Counted from the stretch's first letter, positions 7,751 through 17,379 are shown. The stretch: DNA of 39,956 bases from Gallionella sp. (GCA_023259035.1 JAHFRA010000024.1:1-39956), one strand, 5' to 3'. The notes: generated by a model not told the origin, from the letters alone. Translations and numbers: made by a program.

Positions 7751-9601
7751 ATGCCCGCTTACCGTTCCCGCACTTCCACCCACGGTCGCAATATGGCCGG
7801 CGCACGCTCGCTGTGGCGCGCCACCGGCATGACCGACAGCGACTTCGGCAAGCCGATCATCGCGATCGCCAACTCGTTCACCCAGTTCGTGCCCGGTCAC
7901 GTGCATCTCAAGGACATGGGGCAACTGGTGGCGAGAGAGATCGAAAAGGCGGGCGGTATCGCCAAGGAGTTCAACACCATCGCGGTGGACGACGGCATCG
8001 CGATGGGGCATGCCGGGATGCTGTATTCGCTGCCTTCCCGCGAACTGATCGCCGACAGCGTGGAATATATGGTCAACGCGCACTGTGCCGACGCGCTGGT
8101 GTGCATCTCCAATTGCGACAAGATCACGCCGGGCATGCTGATGGCGGCGATGCGGCTGAATGTTCCGGTGGTGTTCGTTTCCGGCGGACCGATGGAAGCG
8201 GGTAAGGTCAACTGGCAGGGTAAGACCAAGGGGCTGGATCTGGTCGATGCGATGGTCGCGGCAGCGGACAGCCATTGCAGCGACGCGGAGGTGGATGCCA
8301 TCGAGCACTCCGCCTGCCCGACTTGCGGCTCCTGCTCCGGCATGTTCACCGCCAATTCGATGAACTGCTTGGCCGAAGCGCTGGGGCTGGCGCTGCCCGG
8401 CAACGGTTCGCTGGTGGCGACGCACGCCGAGCGCAAGCAGCTATTTTTGCGCGCCGGGCGCATGGTCGTCGAGTTGTGCCGACGCTACTACGAACAGGAT
8501 GACGCCTCAGTACTGCCGCGTTCCATCGCCACCTTCGATGCGTTCGAAAACGCGATGACGCTGGATATTTCGATGGGCGGCTCGACCAATACCGTGCTGC
8601 ACCTGCTGGCAATCGCGCAGGAAGCGGAAGTGAATTTCACGATGAAGGATATGGATCGTCTGTCGCGCCATGTACCGACCCTGTGCAAGGTCGCGCCGTC
8701 TTCCGAATACCACATGGAAGACGTGCATCGCGCCGGCGGCATACCGTCAATCCTCGGTGAACTGGATCGCGCCGGGCTGCTGCATGCCGATGCCGGGACA
8801 GTGCACAGCAAGACCTTGCGCGATGGCCTGAGACAATGGGATATCGCACAGACCGGTGACGAAGCGGTGAAGAAGTTTTTCCGCGCGGCGCCCGGCGGGA
8901 TTATCACCACCCTCGCCTTCTCGCAATCCATGCACTACCCGGAACTGGATGCCGACCGCAGCAATGGCTGCATCCGCGACAAGGCACACGCCTATTCGCA
9001 GGACGGCGGGCTGGCGGTACTGCACGGCAATATCGCCGTGGATGGCTGCATCGTGAAAACCGCCGGAGTGGACGAAAGTATCCTGAAATTCACCGGGCGG
9101 GCACGCGTATTCGAGAGTCAGGACGACACAGTGGCGGCGATTCTTGCCGACAAGATCGTGGCGGGCGACGTGGTAGTGATCCGCTACGAAGGGCCGAAGG
9201 GCGGACCGGGGATGCAGGAGATGCTTTACCCGACCAGCTACCTGAAATCGAAAGAGCTGGGGGCGGTGTGCGCGCTGCTCACCGACGGGCGTTTTTCCGG
9301 CGGTACTTCGGGGTTGAGCATCGGCCATGTCTCGCCGGAAGCCGCACAGGGCGGCGCAATCGGCCTGATCGAAGAGGGTGACACCATCGTCATCGATATT
9401 CCGCAACGCAGTATTGCGCTGGCGGTTTCCGATGCGGAATTGGCGCGCCGCCGTGCCGCGATGAAAACCAGAGGCGGCAAGGCATGGCAGCCAGCCAGCC
9501 GTGAACGCCACGTGTCCGCCGCACTGCGGGCCTACGCCGCCATGACCACTTCGGCAGACAAGGGCGCAGTACGCGATGTTACCCAGGTAGAAAGAAAATA
9601 G
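7751..9601 (+). CDS. ilvD: Dihydroxy-acid dehydratase
   Basis: IlvD (616 residues) dehydrates dihydroxyisovalerate and dihydroxymethylvalerate in the common valine/isoleucine pathway. C122 lies in [10 protein letters not shown], and C189/C192/C195 in [11 protein letters not shown]. Position 49 is glycine, as in the oxygen-sensitive E. coli-type enzyme, rather than the cysteine of the [2Fe-2S] branch. The length equals the E. coli enzyme. The ATG at 7751 follows AGAGAGA. It is separated by one base from the downstream mutarotase gene, so the two are probably co-transcribed. Confidence 0.97.
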   Translation: MPAYRSRTSTHGRNMAGARSLWRATGMTDSDFGKPIIAIANSFTQFVPGHVHLKDMGQLVAREIEKAGGIAKEFNTIAVDDGIAMGHAGMLYSLPSRELIADSVEYMVNAHCADALVCISNCDKITPGMLMAAMRLNVPVVFVSGGPMEAGKVNWQGKTKGLDLVDAMVAAADSHCSDAEVDAIEHSACPTCGSCSGMFTANSMNCLAEALGLALPGNGSLVATHAERKQLFLRAGRMVVELCRRYYEQDDASVLPRSIATFDAFENAMTLDISMGGSTNTVLHLLAIAQEAEVNFTMKDMDRLSRHVPTLCKVAPSSEYHMEDVHRAGGIPSILGELDRAGLLHADAGTVHSKTLRDGLRQWDIAQTGDEAVKKFFRAAPGGIITTLAFSQSMHYPELDADRSNGCIRDKAHAYSQDGGLAVLHGNIAVDGCIVKTAGVDESILKFTGRARVFESQDDTVAAILADKIVAGDVVVIRYEGPKGGPGMQEMLYPTSYLKSKELGAVCALLTDGRFSGGTSGLSIGHVSPEAAQGGAIGLIEEGDTIVIDIPQRSIALAVSDAELARRRAAMKTRGGKAWQPASRERHVSAALRAYAAMTTSADKGAVRDVTQVERK

Positions 9602-9602
9602 C

Positions 9603-10514
9603 ATGACCACGGTGCAGCAATTGAACACGCAATTCGGCATCGACAAGCATCTCAGTTTTTGCGAGGATGTCAGCGGCCTGATCGTCGCGGAAATCAGCAA
9701 CCCGCAGGCAACCGCATCGCTGTGCTTGCAGGGCGCGCACCTGATGGCCTGGCAACCCAGAAGCCAATCCGTACCGGTAGTGTGGTTATCGCGCGATGCC
9801 AAACTGGCGGCGGGTAAATCGATACGCGGCGGCGTACCGGTGTGCTGGCCGTGGTTCGGGGCACATGCTGCCGAATCCGGTTTTCCCGCCCACGGTTTCG
9901 CGCGTACGATGCCTTGGCGGGTGATCGAATCCGGAAAAGAGCCGAACGGCGCAACACGCTTGACGCTCCGACTGGAAGAAAACGAGAAAACACGGGTGCA
10001 GTGGCCGCATGATGCGCGGCTCGAACTGACGGTGATTGTCGGCGAGACGCTGCGCATGGAACTGTCCACCGAAAACACCGGGGAATCCGACTTTGTAATC
10101 AGCGAAGCCTTGCATACTTATTTCAAAATCAGTGACATCGGCGCAGTGCGTGTTAGCGGATTGGCAGGCTGCGATTACTGGGACAAGGTTGGCGGTTCTG
10201 CGCTGAATAAACAAGATGGCGCGATCAGTTTTGCAAGCGAGACCGACCGCGTTTATATCAATACCGCAACGGAATGCTCGATTGAGGATGACAGACTAGG
10301 GCGGCGCATTCGCATCGCCAAGTCCGGCAGCCTTTCTACTGTAGTGTGGACACCGTGGACTGCAAAAGCCGAAAGGATGGGCGACCTGGGGCAGCCGGAC
10401 GGTTGGCGCGAAATGCTGTGCGTAGAATCGGCAAATGCCATTGAAAATATTGTACGGATCGCGGCTGGAACCAGGCACACTATGGTAGTTGAATATTGCA
10501 CCGAGCCGTTATAG
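9603..10514 (+). CDS. D-hexose-6-phosphate mutarotase (YeaD family)
   Basis: This 303-residue galactose-mutarotase-like beta-sandwich protein belongs to the YeaD / apospory-associated family, which interconverts the anomers of glucose 6-phosphate and related sugars. Supporting motifs are S-I-R-G-G-V-P-V-C-W-P-W-F-G near residue 75, a conserved P-A-H-G-F-A-R, S-E-A-L-H-T-Y-F around residue 163, and the C-terminal W-T-P-W. The ATG at 9603 begins one base after the ilvD stop. Substrate range cannot be read from sequence. Confidence 0.88.
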   Translation: MTTVQQLNTQFGIDKHLSFCEDVSGLIVAEISNPQATASLCLQGAHLMAWQPRSQSVPVVWLSRDAKLAAGKSIRGGVPVCWPWFGAHAAESGFPAHGFARTMPWRVIESGKEPNGATRLTLRLEENEKTRVQWPHDARLELTVIVGETLRMELSTENTGESDFVISEALHTYFKISDIGAVRVSGLAGCDYWDKVGGSALNKQDGAISFASETDRVYINTATECSIEDDRLGRRIRIAKSGSLSTVVWTPWTAKAERMGDLGQPDGWREMLCVESANAIENIVRIAAGTRHTMVVEYCTEPL

Positions 10515-10548
10515 CCCCTACTTAAATCCCTGAACTGAGGAGAGAATC

Positions 10549-11196
10549 ATGCGTACACAACATATTTTTCTGGTGTCGTTATTGGTTGTCTTGTCTGGCT
10601 GTCAGCCCGAAACACCGGCGCAACAGACTGCCGCGCCCGCCGCCGCGCAACCATCTGTTGCGTCAGCTCCCGCAGAGCAGACTATGCAGCCTGCTGTGAG
10701 TGAAGTAACGCTAGCTGCGCCGGTTCAACATGCTGAACTGATCCCTGCAACAAAGACATCGCAACTGGCTGCCAATAAAAAAATCGTGGCCGCAGAAAAA
10801 AACGAAGTATTGCAACCCGCCATTGCGGAAAAACCGTTGCCAACAGCGCCTGTTCCGGCAACTGCTGCGCCGACCGCAAAGGCTGAACCCGCTCCAATCG
10901 CCGAAGCCAAGCCGGAGGTTAAGCCGGAACCTGCGGTATCCGAAGCAGATGCCACGCAATTGGCAAAAAAGAACAACTGCTTTGTCTGCCACGCCATCGA
11001 CAAGAAAGTAATAGGCCCGGCATGGAAGGATGTGGCGGCCAAGTATCGTGGCGACGCCGGAGCTGAGATCAGGTTATCAGACAAAATTGCCAAAGGCGGC
11101 AGCGGTGTGTGGGGTGTCATGGCGATGCCGCCCAACCCGCAAGTCAGCGAGGCGGATCGCAGGATTCTGGCAAGATTCGTGCTCTCTTTGAAATAA
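10549..11196 (+). CDS. Lipid-anchored class I cytochrome c with long flexible linker
   Basis: The 215-residue precursor has a lipoprotein signal ending in L15-S-G-C18, so it should be anchored at residue 18. Residues about 20-135 form an Ala/Pro/Glu/Lys-rich, low-complexity linker. The C-terminal 80 residues are a cytochrome c-551/552 domain with heme site C144-F-V-C147-H148 and axial methionine M193 in M-P-P-N-P. The domain is closely similar to the soluble cytochrome encoded next. An electron-carrier role on a flexible membrane tether is inferred. A strong Shine-Dalgarno sequence (GAGGAGAG) precedes the ATG. The partner oxidase or reductase is not in the window. Confidence 0.88.
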   Translation: MRTQHIFLVSLLVVLSGCQPETPAQQTAAPAAAQPSVASAPAEQTMQPAVSEVTLAAPVQHAELIPATKTSQLAANKKIVAAEKNEVLQPAIAEKPLPTAPVPATAAPTAKAEPAPIAEAKPEVKPEPAVSEADATQLAKKNNCFVCHAIDKKVIGPAWKDVAAKYRGDAGAEIRLSDKIAKGGSGVWGVMAMPPNPQVSEADRRILARFVLSLK

Positions 11197-11379
11197 ACTG
11201 TCAACGTTGCAGGGCAAGATTGCGTTACTTCCTTGCTGTCTTAATCTCTAGCAGGCAAAAACAACTGGCGAATTAGTCGGATGGCATGGCTATGCAAGGC
11301 GGACAGAGTTGTTTAAAATTGGCGTTGAAGGAAAGACCTTCACATTATCAAGATGTTTTAATTACACAACGGAGAGAAT

Positions 11380-11694
11380 ATGAAATTTATCATTGTAAGC
11401 ATTGTTGCAGCAGCAGGTTTTATGGCCGCAGGCAGCGCATTGGCTGCTGAGATGCCGGCACTTGCCAAAAAACACGCCTGTGTCGCTTGTCATACAATCG
11501 ACAAAAAGGTTGTTGGTCCGGCGTGGGCGGACGTCGCCAAGAAATACAAGGGCGATGCTACCGCAGCGGCTGCACTGGATGCCAAGATCGAAAAGGGCGG
11601 CAGCGGCAAGTGGGGCACTATGCCCATGCCACCTAACCCTAAGGTTTCCGCAGCAGAAAGAAAAGAACTGGTTGACTTTATTCTGGCACTTTAA
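11380..11694 (+). CDS. Periplasmic cytochrome c-552 (class I)
   Basis: The 104-residue precursor has a Sec signal peptide cleaved near A22/A23 (A-L-A-A). The mature protein is about 82 residues with heme site C34-V-A-C37-H38 and axial M83 in M-P-M-P-P-N-P. This is the small soluble type that shuttles electrons to cytochrome oxidase. The heme domain is a near-duplicate of the tethered one upstream, sharing I-D-K-K-V, G-P-A-W, K-G-G-S-G and P-P-N-P. ATG follows GGAGAGA. It is followed by a strong terminator, and the 183-bp gap upstream suggests its own promoter. Confidence 0.93.
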   Translation: MKFIIVSIVAAAGFMAAGSALAAEMPALAKKHACVACHTIDKKVVGPAWADVAKKYKGDATAAAALDAKIEKGGSGKWGTMPMPPNPKVSAAERKELVDFILAL

Positions 11695-11728
11695 GACTGA
11701 CTTGTTCGTAGAATCTGGAAAGATTCTG

Positions 11729-11756
11729 AAAAAAGCCGGCGCAAGCCGGCTTTTTT
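11729..11756 (+). terminator. Intrinsic terminator after cytochrome c-552
   Basis: A 12-bp stem (AAAAAAGCCGGC / GCCGGCTTTTTT) encloses a GCAA tetraloop and ends in six T. It lies 35 bp after the cytochrome stop codon. The A-run on the other side makes it potentially bidirectional. Confidence 0.92.
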
Positions 11757-11841
11757 CATTGTCGGTGCGTTTGTTGTTTGTAAAATTGACAAGTGTGGCA
11801 GCGCCTCCGCATAATCCGCCCAGTTCATCAGAGGGCTGGCA

Positions 11842-13017
11842 ATGTTATTTCATTCTGTTCGTTCGCTAGGGCTAGCCGTTCTAGTATTGATGCTGGCGGC
11901 ATGCGGCAAATCACCTTCCGACCAGGCTGCAGCATCCGGCGATTTAGTAGTGCGCATCGGAGCAGCCGCGCCGCTGACCGGCAACCAGGCGCATATCGGC
12001 AAGGACAACGAAAGCGGCACGCGCATGGCAATAGACGATGCCAATGCCAAAGGTATCGTGATCGGCGGACGCAAGATACATTTCGAACTGATCAGCGAGG
12101 ATGACCAGGCCGACCCCAAGACCGCCACCATCGTCGCGCAAAAACTGGTAGACAACAAGGTGAGCGGCATCATCGGCCATCTCAATTCCGGCACGACCAT
12201 CCCCGCCTCGAAGATTTACAGCGACAACGGCTTCCCCCAGATTTCCCCTTCCGCCACCGCGGTGAATTACACCGCACAGGGCTTTAAAACGGCGTTCCGC
12301 GTGATGGCAAACGATGCGCAGCAAGGCCGTGTGCTGGGCGAATATGCCGCGAGGAATCTCGGCGCGAAAAAAATCGCGGTGATCGATGACCGCACCGCTT
12401 ACGGCCAGGGTCTGGCGGACGAGTTCATCAAGGCGGCGCAGGCCAACGGCGCGCAAATCGTCGCGCACGAATATACCAGCGACAAGGCCGTGGACTTCAC
12501 TGCGGTACTCACCGCCGTGAAAGGCAAGCATCCGGATTTATTGTTCTACGGCGGCATGGATCCCCAGGCCGGGCCGATGGCCAAGCAAATCAAAGCCCTC
12601 GCACTAAACCTGAAATTCATGATGGGCGACGGCGGCTATACGCCCGAATTCATCAAGCTGGCGGGCGATGCCGCGGAAGGGGCTTACGCCTCGCTGCCGG
12701 GAGTACCGCTTGCCAAGATGCCGGGCGGAAAAGAATTTGAAGCGCGTTTCGTCGCCAAATACCAGCCCATCCAGCTGTATGCGCCGTACTGTTACGATGC
12801 GGTGAATGTGATGATCGCGGCAATGCAAAAGGCCGATTCGGTGGAGCCGGCAAAATACTTGCCTGAATTAGCCAAAGTCAGCCACGATGGTGTCACGGCA
12901 AGGATACAGTTTGACGAGAAAGGCGATTTAAGAGGCGGCGCCATTACCCTGTATCAAGTGCAACAAAGCAAGTGGCAGCCGCTGGAAACACTTGGCGCAA
13001 GCAGCGCGGCACAATAA
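11842..13017 (+). CDS. Leu/Ile/Val-binding-type periplasmic lipoprotein (orphan ABC solute-binding protein)
   Basis: This 391-residue protein resembles LivJ/LivK (periplasmic binding protein family 6). The lipobox is L-A-A-C21. The lobe-1 motif G-A-A-A-P-L-T-G follows, and later D-D-Q-A-D-P-K and the conserved G-H-L-N-S-G-T-T-I-P-A-S stretch. It should be tethered in the periplasm and bind branched-chain amino acids or a related ligand. No livHMGF permease or ATPase gene is adjacent, so it may serve a distant transporter. Shine-Dalgarno GAGGG precedes the ATG. It converges on trkH. A small hairpin CTGCGCC/GGCGCAG (13029-13048) follows without a T-run. Confidence 0.9.
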   Translation: MLFHSVRSLGLAVLVLMLAACGKSPSDQAAASGDLVVRIGAAAPLTGNQAHIGKDNESGTRMAIDDANAKGIVIGGRKIHFELISEDDQADPKTATIVAQKLVDNKVSGIIGHLNSGTTIPASKIYSDNGFPQISPSATAVNYTAQGFKTAFRVMANDAQQGRVLGEYAARNLGAKKIAVIDDRTAYGQGLADEFIKAAQANGAQIVAHEYTSDKAVDFTAVLTAVKGKHPDLLFYGGMDPQAGPMAKQIKALALNLKFMMGDGGYTPEFIKLAGDAAEGAYASLPGVPLAKMPGGKEFEARFVAKYQPIQLYAPYCYDAVNVMIAAMQKADSVEPAKYLPELAKVSHDGVTARIQFDEKGDLRGGAITLYQVQQSKWQPLETLGASSAAQ

Positions 13018-13149
13018 AACTTCTCCCCCTGCGCCTATTACGGCGCAGAAAAACAAAACCGGCGCGCTACGCTAAAACCCAAAACCGCGAAGTGTGCTGC
13101 CCCCGTGCCAAGAGCAAGGGAAATACAAGTTTATATTTCGCAAGCTTTG

Positions 13150-14610
13150 TTACCTCCGCCAGAAGTGCGGCGTGAACAGGATCAACAAGGTGAAAATTTC
13201 CAGCCGCCCAACCAGCATGGCTAACGTGCATACCCAAGTCTGGAAATCGGTAAGCACGCCAAAGTTGCTGGCCGGGCCCACCACACCCAGGCCCGGCCCT
13301 GCATTGTTGATGCAGGCAATGATCGCGGAAAACGACGAGATAAAGTCCAGCCCGCTGATCAGCAACGCAAAAGTCAACGTGGCTACGCTCATGAAATACA
13401 AAAAGATGAAGCCGAGCACCGCAAATACCACGCTGTTGGGTATGACCTGCCCGCCAACTTTCATCGGGTTGACTGCTGCGGGATGCAGCAGTTTGACAAA
13501 TTCGCGTCCGGCCTGCTTGAACAGAATCAGGGTGCGGATCATCTTGATCCCGCCGCCGGTGGAACCCGAGCTGGCCGTAATGCAACTGAGGAACAACATC
13601 CACATTGGCGCGAATATCGGCCATCGGTTAAAGTCCACGCTGGCGAAACCGCAGTCCGTCGCTATGGACACCAGATTGAAACTGGCGTGACGCAACGCCG
13701 TCCCGAAACTCGGGTAAACACCCTGCCACCACAGGAATACAGCTATGCCCAGGCAGCTTGCCAATACCAGCGCAATGGTGGCGATAGCCTCGGTGTCGTG
13801 CAGATATATCTTGAGGCTTTTTTCGCGCCACGCCAAGAAGTGAGTTGCAAAGTTCATCGCCGCCAGCAGCATGAATACGATCAGCACGAACTCGATGGCG
13901 GGGGAATTAAAATAACCGACACTGGCATCATGCGTGGAAAACCCGCCCAATCCCATCGCGGCGAATGCGTGGCACACCGCATCCAGCCAGTTCATGCCGG
14001 CCAGTTTCAATGATGCGATGCAGGCCAGGGTGATACCGAGATATACCAGCCACAGGTTGCGCGCCGTTTCGGCAATGCGCGGAGTCAACGCGGAGTCTTT
14101 CATCGGCCCCGGTGTTTCAGCTTTGAACAACTGCCGTCCGCCGATGCCCAGCAGCGGCAGGATCGCCACCGCCAGCACGATGATTCCCATGCCGCCGACC
14201 CAATTCAATTCATGCCGCCAGATATTGATGGCGGGAGGCAGTTTATCCAATCCAGTCAGCACGGTCGCGCCGGTGGTGGTCAAGCCGGACATGGTCTCGA
14301 AATAGGCATCGGTAAATGACAAGCCGGGGATCGTCAGCAACAACGGGATCGTGGCAAAGGCCGGCATCGCCGTCCACATCGCCGCCACCAGCAGATAACC
14401 GTGCCGAATCGACAACTCCCCTTTATGGCGGCGCGTCAACAACCACATCAGAAAACCGATGGACAATGTCCAGACCATCGCCAGCAGAAAATCCAGCAGC
14501 ATGGCGTCATCCGCGCAGATGAATGCAGTGACAAGCGGCATGACGTAGGCTGCGCTGAACACCACCAGCATCAAACCCAAAGCGTGGATAACGGTCAGTG
14601 CGCGTTGCAT
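13150..14610 (-). CDS. trkH: Trk potassium uptake channel subunit TrkH
   Basis: This 486-residue TrkH/KtrB-superfamily membrane protein forms the K+ pore. It has four pore-loop repeats with filter glycines: T-T-T-G-A-T, G-L-G-G-F-S-T, A-T-D-C-G-F-A-S and N-N-A-G-P-G-L-G. It works with the cytoplasmic gating ring TrkA encoded directly upstream. The ATG at 14610 is preceded by GGGAGT, 10 bp after the trkA stop. It is the last gene of the redoxin-IMPase-trkA-trkH run. Confidence 0.96.
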   Translation of the reverse strand: MQRALTVIHALGLMLVVFSAAYVMPLVTAFICADDAMLLDFLLAMVWTLSIGFLMWLLTRRHKGELSIRHGYLLVAAMWTAMPAFATIPLLLTIPGLSFTDAYFETMSGLTTTGATVLTGLDKLPPAINIWRHELNWVGGMGIIVLAVAILPLLGIGGRQLFKAETPGPMKDSALTPRIAETARNLWLVYLGITLACIASLKLAGMNWLDAVCHAFAAMGLGGFSTHDASVGYFNSPAIEFVLIVFMLLAAMNFATHFLAWREKSLKIYLHDTEAIATIALVLASCLGIAVFLWWQGVYPSFGTALRHASFNLVSIATDCGFASVDFNRWPIFAPMWMLFLSCITASSGSTGGGIKMIRTLILFKQAGREFVKLLHPAAVNPMKVGGQVIPNSVVFAVLGFIFLYFMSVATLTFALLISGLDFISSFSAIIACINNAGPGLGVVGPASNFGVLTDFQTWVCTLAMLVGRLEIFTLLILFTPHFWRR

Positions 14611-14620
14611 TTGACTCCCA

Positions 14621-15994
14621 TCAGAAGAACCCGATGCTGACCTGAAACAGCTTCTCGACCTTCTTCACCATGGCCTTGTTGATCACAAACACGATGACAT
14701 GATCTTCGGCTTCAATGTTCACATCGTGATGCCCCATGATGACTTCGCCGCCGCGCACCAGCGCGCCGATGGTTGCGCCCGTGGGCAAATCAATTTCGTC
14801 AATGCGCCGCCCTACCACACGCGAAGACTGGCGATCTCCGTGCGCCACCAGTTCGAGCGCTTCCGCCGCGCCGCGCCGCAACGAGTGCACTGCCGCCACG
14901 TCGCCCTGCCGCACATAGGCGAGCAGCGAACCAATGGTAACTTGCGCCGGAGAAAGCGCGATATCTATCTTGCCGCCCTGCACCAGACCGACATACGCGC
15001 TGCGGTTGATCAGCGCAATCACCTTGTGCGCGCCGCCCTGTTTGGCCAGCAGCGAGGACATGATGTTATTTTCGTCGTCGTTGGTTAGCGCGCAGAACAC
15101 GTCAATCTCATCGATATGTTCCTGCTGCAGCAGCTTTTCATCCGTGCCGTCGCCGTGCAGCACCAGCGTACTAGCCAGTTCACCGGCCAGCTTCTCGCAG
15201 GATTTCTTGTTGTATTCGATCAACTTGACCTGATAGTCTTGCTCCAGGGCCTTTGCCAGGCGGCAACCTATATTGCCGCCGCCGACGATCATCACGCGCT
15301 TAACGGGTTTGTCCATGCGGCGCATTTCCTTGAGCACACTGCGAATATTGTCGGTCGCGGCAATGAAAAAGATTTCGTCGCCATCTTCGACCACGGTATC
15401 ACCCTTGGGAATGAGCGATCTATCCTTGCGAAAAATTGCCGCCACGCGCGTTTCAATTTGCGGCATGTGGGTGCGCAGAAAACTCAGCGGCTTGCCCACC
15501 AGCGGCCCGCCTTCAAAGGCGCGCACCGCCACCAGCGAGGCCTTGCCGTCCGAGAATTCAAGCACCTGCAACGCTTCGGGAAATTCGATCAGTTTGACGA
15601 TGTAATCAGTGAGTATTTGTTCCGGGCATATCGAAAAATGCACGCAAAAATTATCCGCGCTGAACACCTCTTGCCGCGCGAGATAATCGGCGGACCGAAT
15701 TCGGGCGATGCGCGTCGGCGTGTTGTAGAGGCTGGCCGCCAGCTTGCAGGCCACCAGATTGACTTCGTCGCTTTGTGTGACCGCCAGCAACATATCGGCA
15801 TCAACAATGCCGGCCTGTTCCAGTATCGAAGGGTGTGCTGCATTACCGGTCAAGGTGCGCAAATCCAGCCGGTCCTGCAATTGGCGCAACTTGTCGCCGT
15901 CCGAGTCCACGACGGTAATGTCGTTCGCCTCGCTCACCAGGCTTTCTGCCACCGTAGAGCCAACTTGCCCTGCACCGAGTATCAATATTTTCAC
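14621..15994 (-). CDS. trkA: Trk system regulatory subunit TrkA
   Basis: TrkA (457 residues) is a duplicated RCK protein that binds NAD(H)/ATP and gates TrkH. The first Rossmann motif is G-A-G-Q-V-G-S at about 7-13. The second is G-G-G-N-I-G-C near 239-245, and each half ends in a TrkA_C domain. The GTG start at 15994 has Shine-Dalgarno AAGGTG. It lies 15 bp downstream of the inositol monophosphatase family gene. Confidence 0.96.
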   Translation of the reverse strand: MKILILGAGQVGSTVAESLVSEANDITVVDSDGDKLRQLQDRLDLRTLTGNAAHPSILEQAGIVDADMLLAVTQSDEVNLVACKLAASLYNTPTRIARIRSADYLARQEVFSADNFCVHFSICPEQILTDYIVKLIEFPEALQVLEFSDGKASLVAVRAFEGGPLVGKPLSFLRTHMPQIETRVAAIFRKDRSLIPKGDTVVEDGDEIFFIAATDNIRSVLKEMRRMDKPVKRVMIVGGGNIGCRLAKALEQDYQVKLIEYNKKSCEKLAGELASTLVLHGDGTDEKLLQQEHIDEIDVFCALTNDDENNIMSSLLAKQGGAHKVIALINRSAYVGLVQGGKIDIALSPAQVTIGSLLAYVRQGDVAAVHSLRRGAAEALELVAHGDRQSSRVVGRRIDEIDLPTGATIGALVRGGEVIMGHHDVNIEAEDHVIVFVINKAMVKKVEKLFQVSIGFF

Positions 15995-16009
15995 GAAACA
16001 CCTTTTGAA

Positions 16010-16825
16010 TTATTGCTGCGCACGTATCCAGCTCTTCCATTCTTCGAACAGCTTTTCATCTCGCGCGGCGATCACCGAACGCTGCCAAATATCGCCTTGG
16101 GCAAAATCATCGCTCTCAATGCAGCAGGCCTGTCCGCCCGATTCACGCAAAATCAACAGGCCGGCGGCGTAATCCCAAAGCTTCTGCCCGCCGTGCAAAT
16201 ATACGTCATAGCGTCCGGCCGCGGTGTAGCACCAATCCAGCGCGCTTGCGCCAAAATTGCGCTGCGAACAATAGGGCGGGTGGCTTGCCAGTTGCGCGAC
16301 CAATTTCACGCTCAATCGTTTAAGATCAACGCTCGCCAAAGCCTGATCGAGTGTGCCGACAACTTCGCGCCCGACCAGTTTTTCACCGTTCAGAAAAGTG
16401 CCCTCGCCCTGTTCGGCGGCAAACACCTCATCGGCCACCGGGTCATACACCACGCCCGACACGCTCTTGCCTTCACGCAACAACGCAACGGATACCGCAA
16501 AATAGGGCAGGCCGCGCACGAAGTTGGATGTGCCATCAATCGGATCGATGCACCACAGGCCCCCGCTCCCTGATTGCCATATCGCGTGTTGATCCGCTGC
16601 AGCCATTTCTTCGCCCAGCACCGGCACATTGAGAATCGCCTGCAGTTTTTTGGTGAGTGCGGCTTGCGCGGCGATATCCGCATCGGTACACAGACTGCCG
16701 TCACTCTTGCGTTGATGCGCAACCTTGAGATAGCGCGGCATAATTTCTTCCGCCGCAACCAGCTTGACCGCCGCAACCACCGCCTTGAGTGTCGCACTCA
16801 TGCGGCGCGTGACAGTTCGCGTCAT
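16010..16825 (-). CDS. Inositol monophosphatase family protein
   Basis: This 271-residue Mg2+-dependent phosphatase of the SuhB/CysQ fold has metal-binding motifs G-E-E at 71-73 and D94-P-I-D97-G-T-S-N-F, plus the C-terminal W-D-Y-A-A-G motif. The substrate could be inositol phosphate, 3'-phosphoadenosine 5'-phosphate or a related compound; the sequence does not decide. I chose ATG 16825 because it overlaps the redoxin stop (ATGA). ATG 16801 would also fit the family, and 16840 lies deeper in the upstream gene. Confidence 0.88.
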   Translation of the reverse strand: MTRTVTRRMSATLKAVVAAVKLVAAEEIMPRYLKVAHQRKSDGSLCTDADIAAQAALTKKLQAILNVPVLGEEMAAADQHAIWQSGSGGLWCIDPIDGTSNFVRGLPYFAVSVALLREGKSVSGVVYDPVADEVFAAEQGEGTFLNGEKLVGREVVGTLDQALASVDLKRLSVKLVAQLASHPPYCSQRNFGASALDWCYTAAGRYDVYLHGGQKLWDYAAGLLILRESGGQACCIESDDFAQGDIWQRSVIAARDEKLFEEWKSWIRAQQ

Positions 16826-17379
16826 GCCAAATCCTTCCATTTAATTGAACAGCCCATGCTGGAAACCTGTTCGCGCGGCCCCTGCCCGGTTTGCGCCACT
16901 TGCAGCATCGCATTGAACAGCTCGCGCGGCGCATCGGCGATAGATTCCTTGCGCGACGCGTCCAGCCGGCCACGGTATTGCAGTTCCAGATTGGCGTTGA
17001 AACCGAAGAAATCGGGTGTGCATACTGCGCCGTAATCCTTGGCGACCTGCTGGGTCTCGTCCCACACGTAGGGGAAAGGATAGGAATATTGCCGCGCCAC
17101 CAATTTCATATGATCGAAAGAATCTTCCGCGTATTCGGCAGGATCGTTGGACATGATGGCGATGCTGTTGATGCCGTGCTGTTGCAACTCGCAAGCATCG
17201 CGCACGATGCGGTCGCGGATGGACTTCACATAAGGGCAGTGATTGCAGATGAACATCACCAGCAGGCCGTTGCTGCCGCGCGCCTTGGCGAGGTTGTAGC
17301 GCTTGCCGTCCACGCCTGGCAGGTCGAAATTGCGGGCTCTCCAGCCGAAATCACACAACGGAGGTTGCAGGCTGACCAT
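16822..17379 (-). CDS. Thioredoxin-like redoxin (AhpC/TSA family)
   Basis: This 185-residue cytoplasmic protein has the redox motif C45-N-H-C48 in F-I-C-N-H-C-P-Y-V-K, and a T-P-D motif forming the cis-proline loop. It has no signal peptide. The family is widespread in proteobacteria as thioredoxin-like proteins with peroxiredoxin-type folds, but reaction partners are poorly known. The ATG at 17379 follows AGGGA. Its stop overlaps the inositol monophosphatase family gene by 4 bp. It is divergent from rsmE. Confidence 0.82.
   Translation of the reverse strand: MVSLQPPLCDFGWRARNFDLPGVDGKRYNLAKARGSNGLLVMFICNHCPYVKSIRDRIVRDACELQQHGINSIAIMSNDPAEYAEDSFDHMKLVARQYSYPFPYVWDETQQVAKDYGAVCTPDFFGFNANLELQYRGRLDASRKESIADAPRELFNAMLQVAQTGQGPREQVSSMGCSIKWKDLA

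Noticed and set aside
8747..10078. Long minus-strand open frame (443 codons)
   Set aside because: It is antisense to ilvD and the mutarotase gene, both unmistakable. The product looks like high-GC shadow sequence with no domain.
13029..13048. Hairpin between livK-like gene and trkH as a terminator
   Set aside because: The 7-bp stem has no T-run on either strand.
15116..16573. Long plus-strand open frame (485 codons)
   Set aside because: It is antisense to trkA and the inositol monophosphatase gene. No recognisable motifs.
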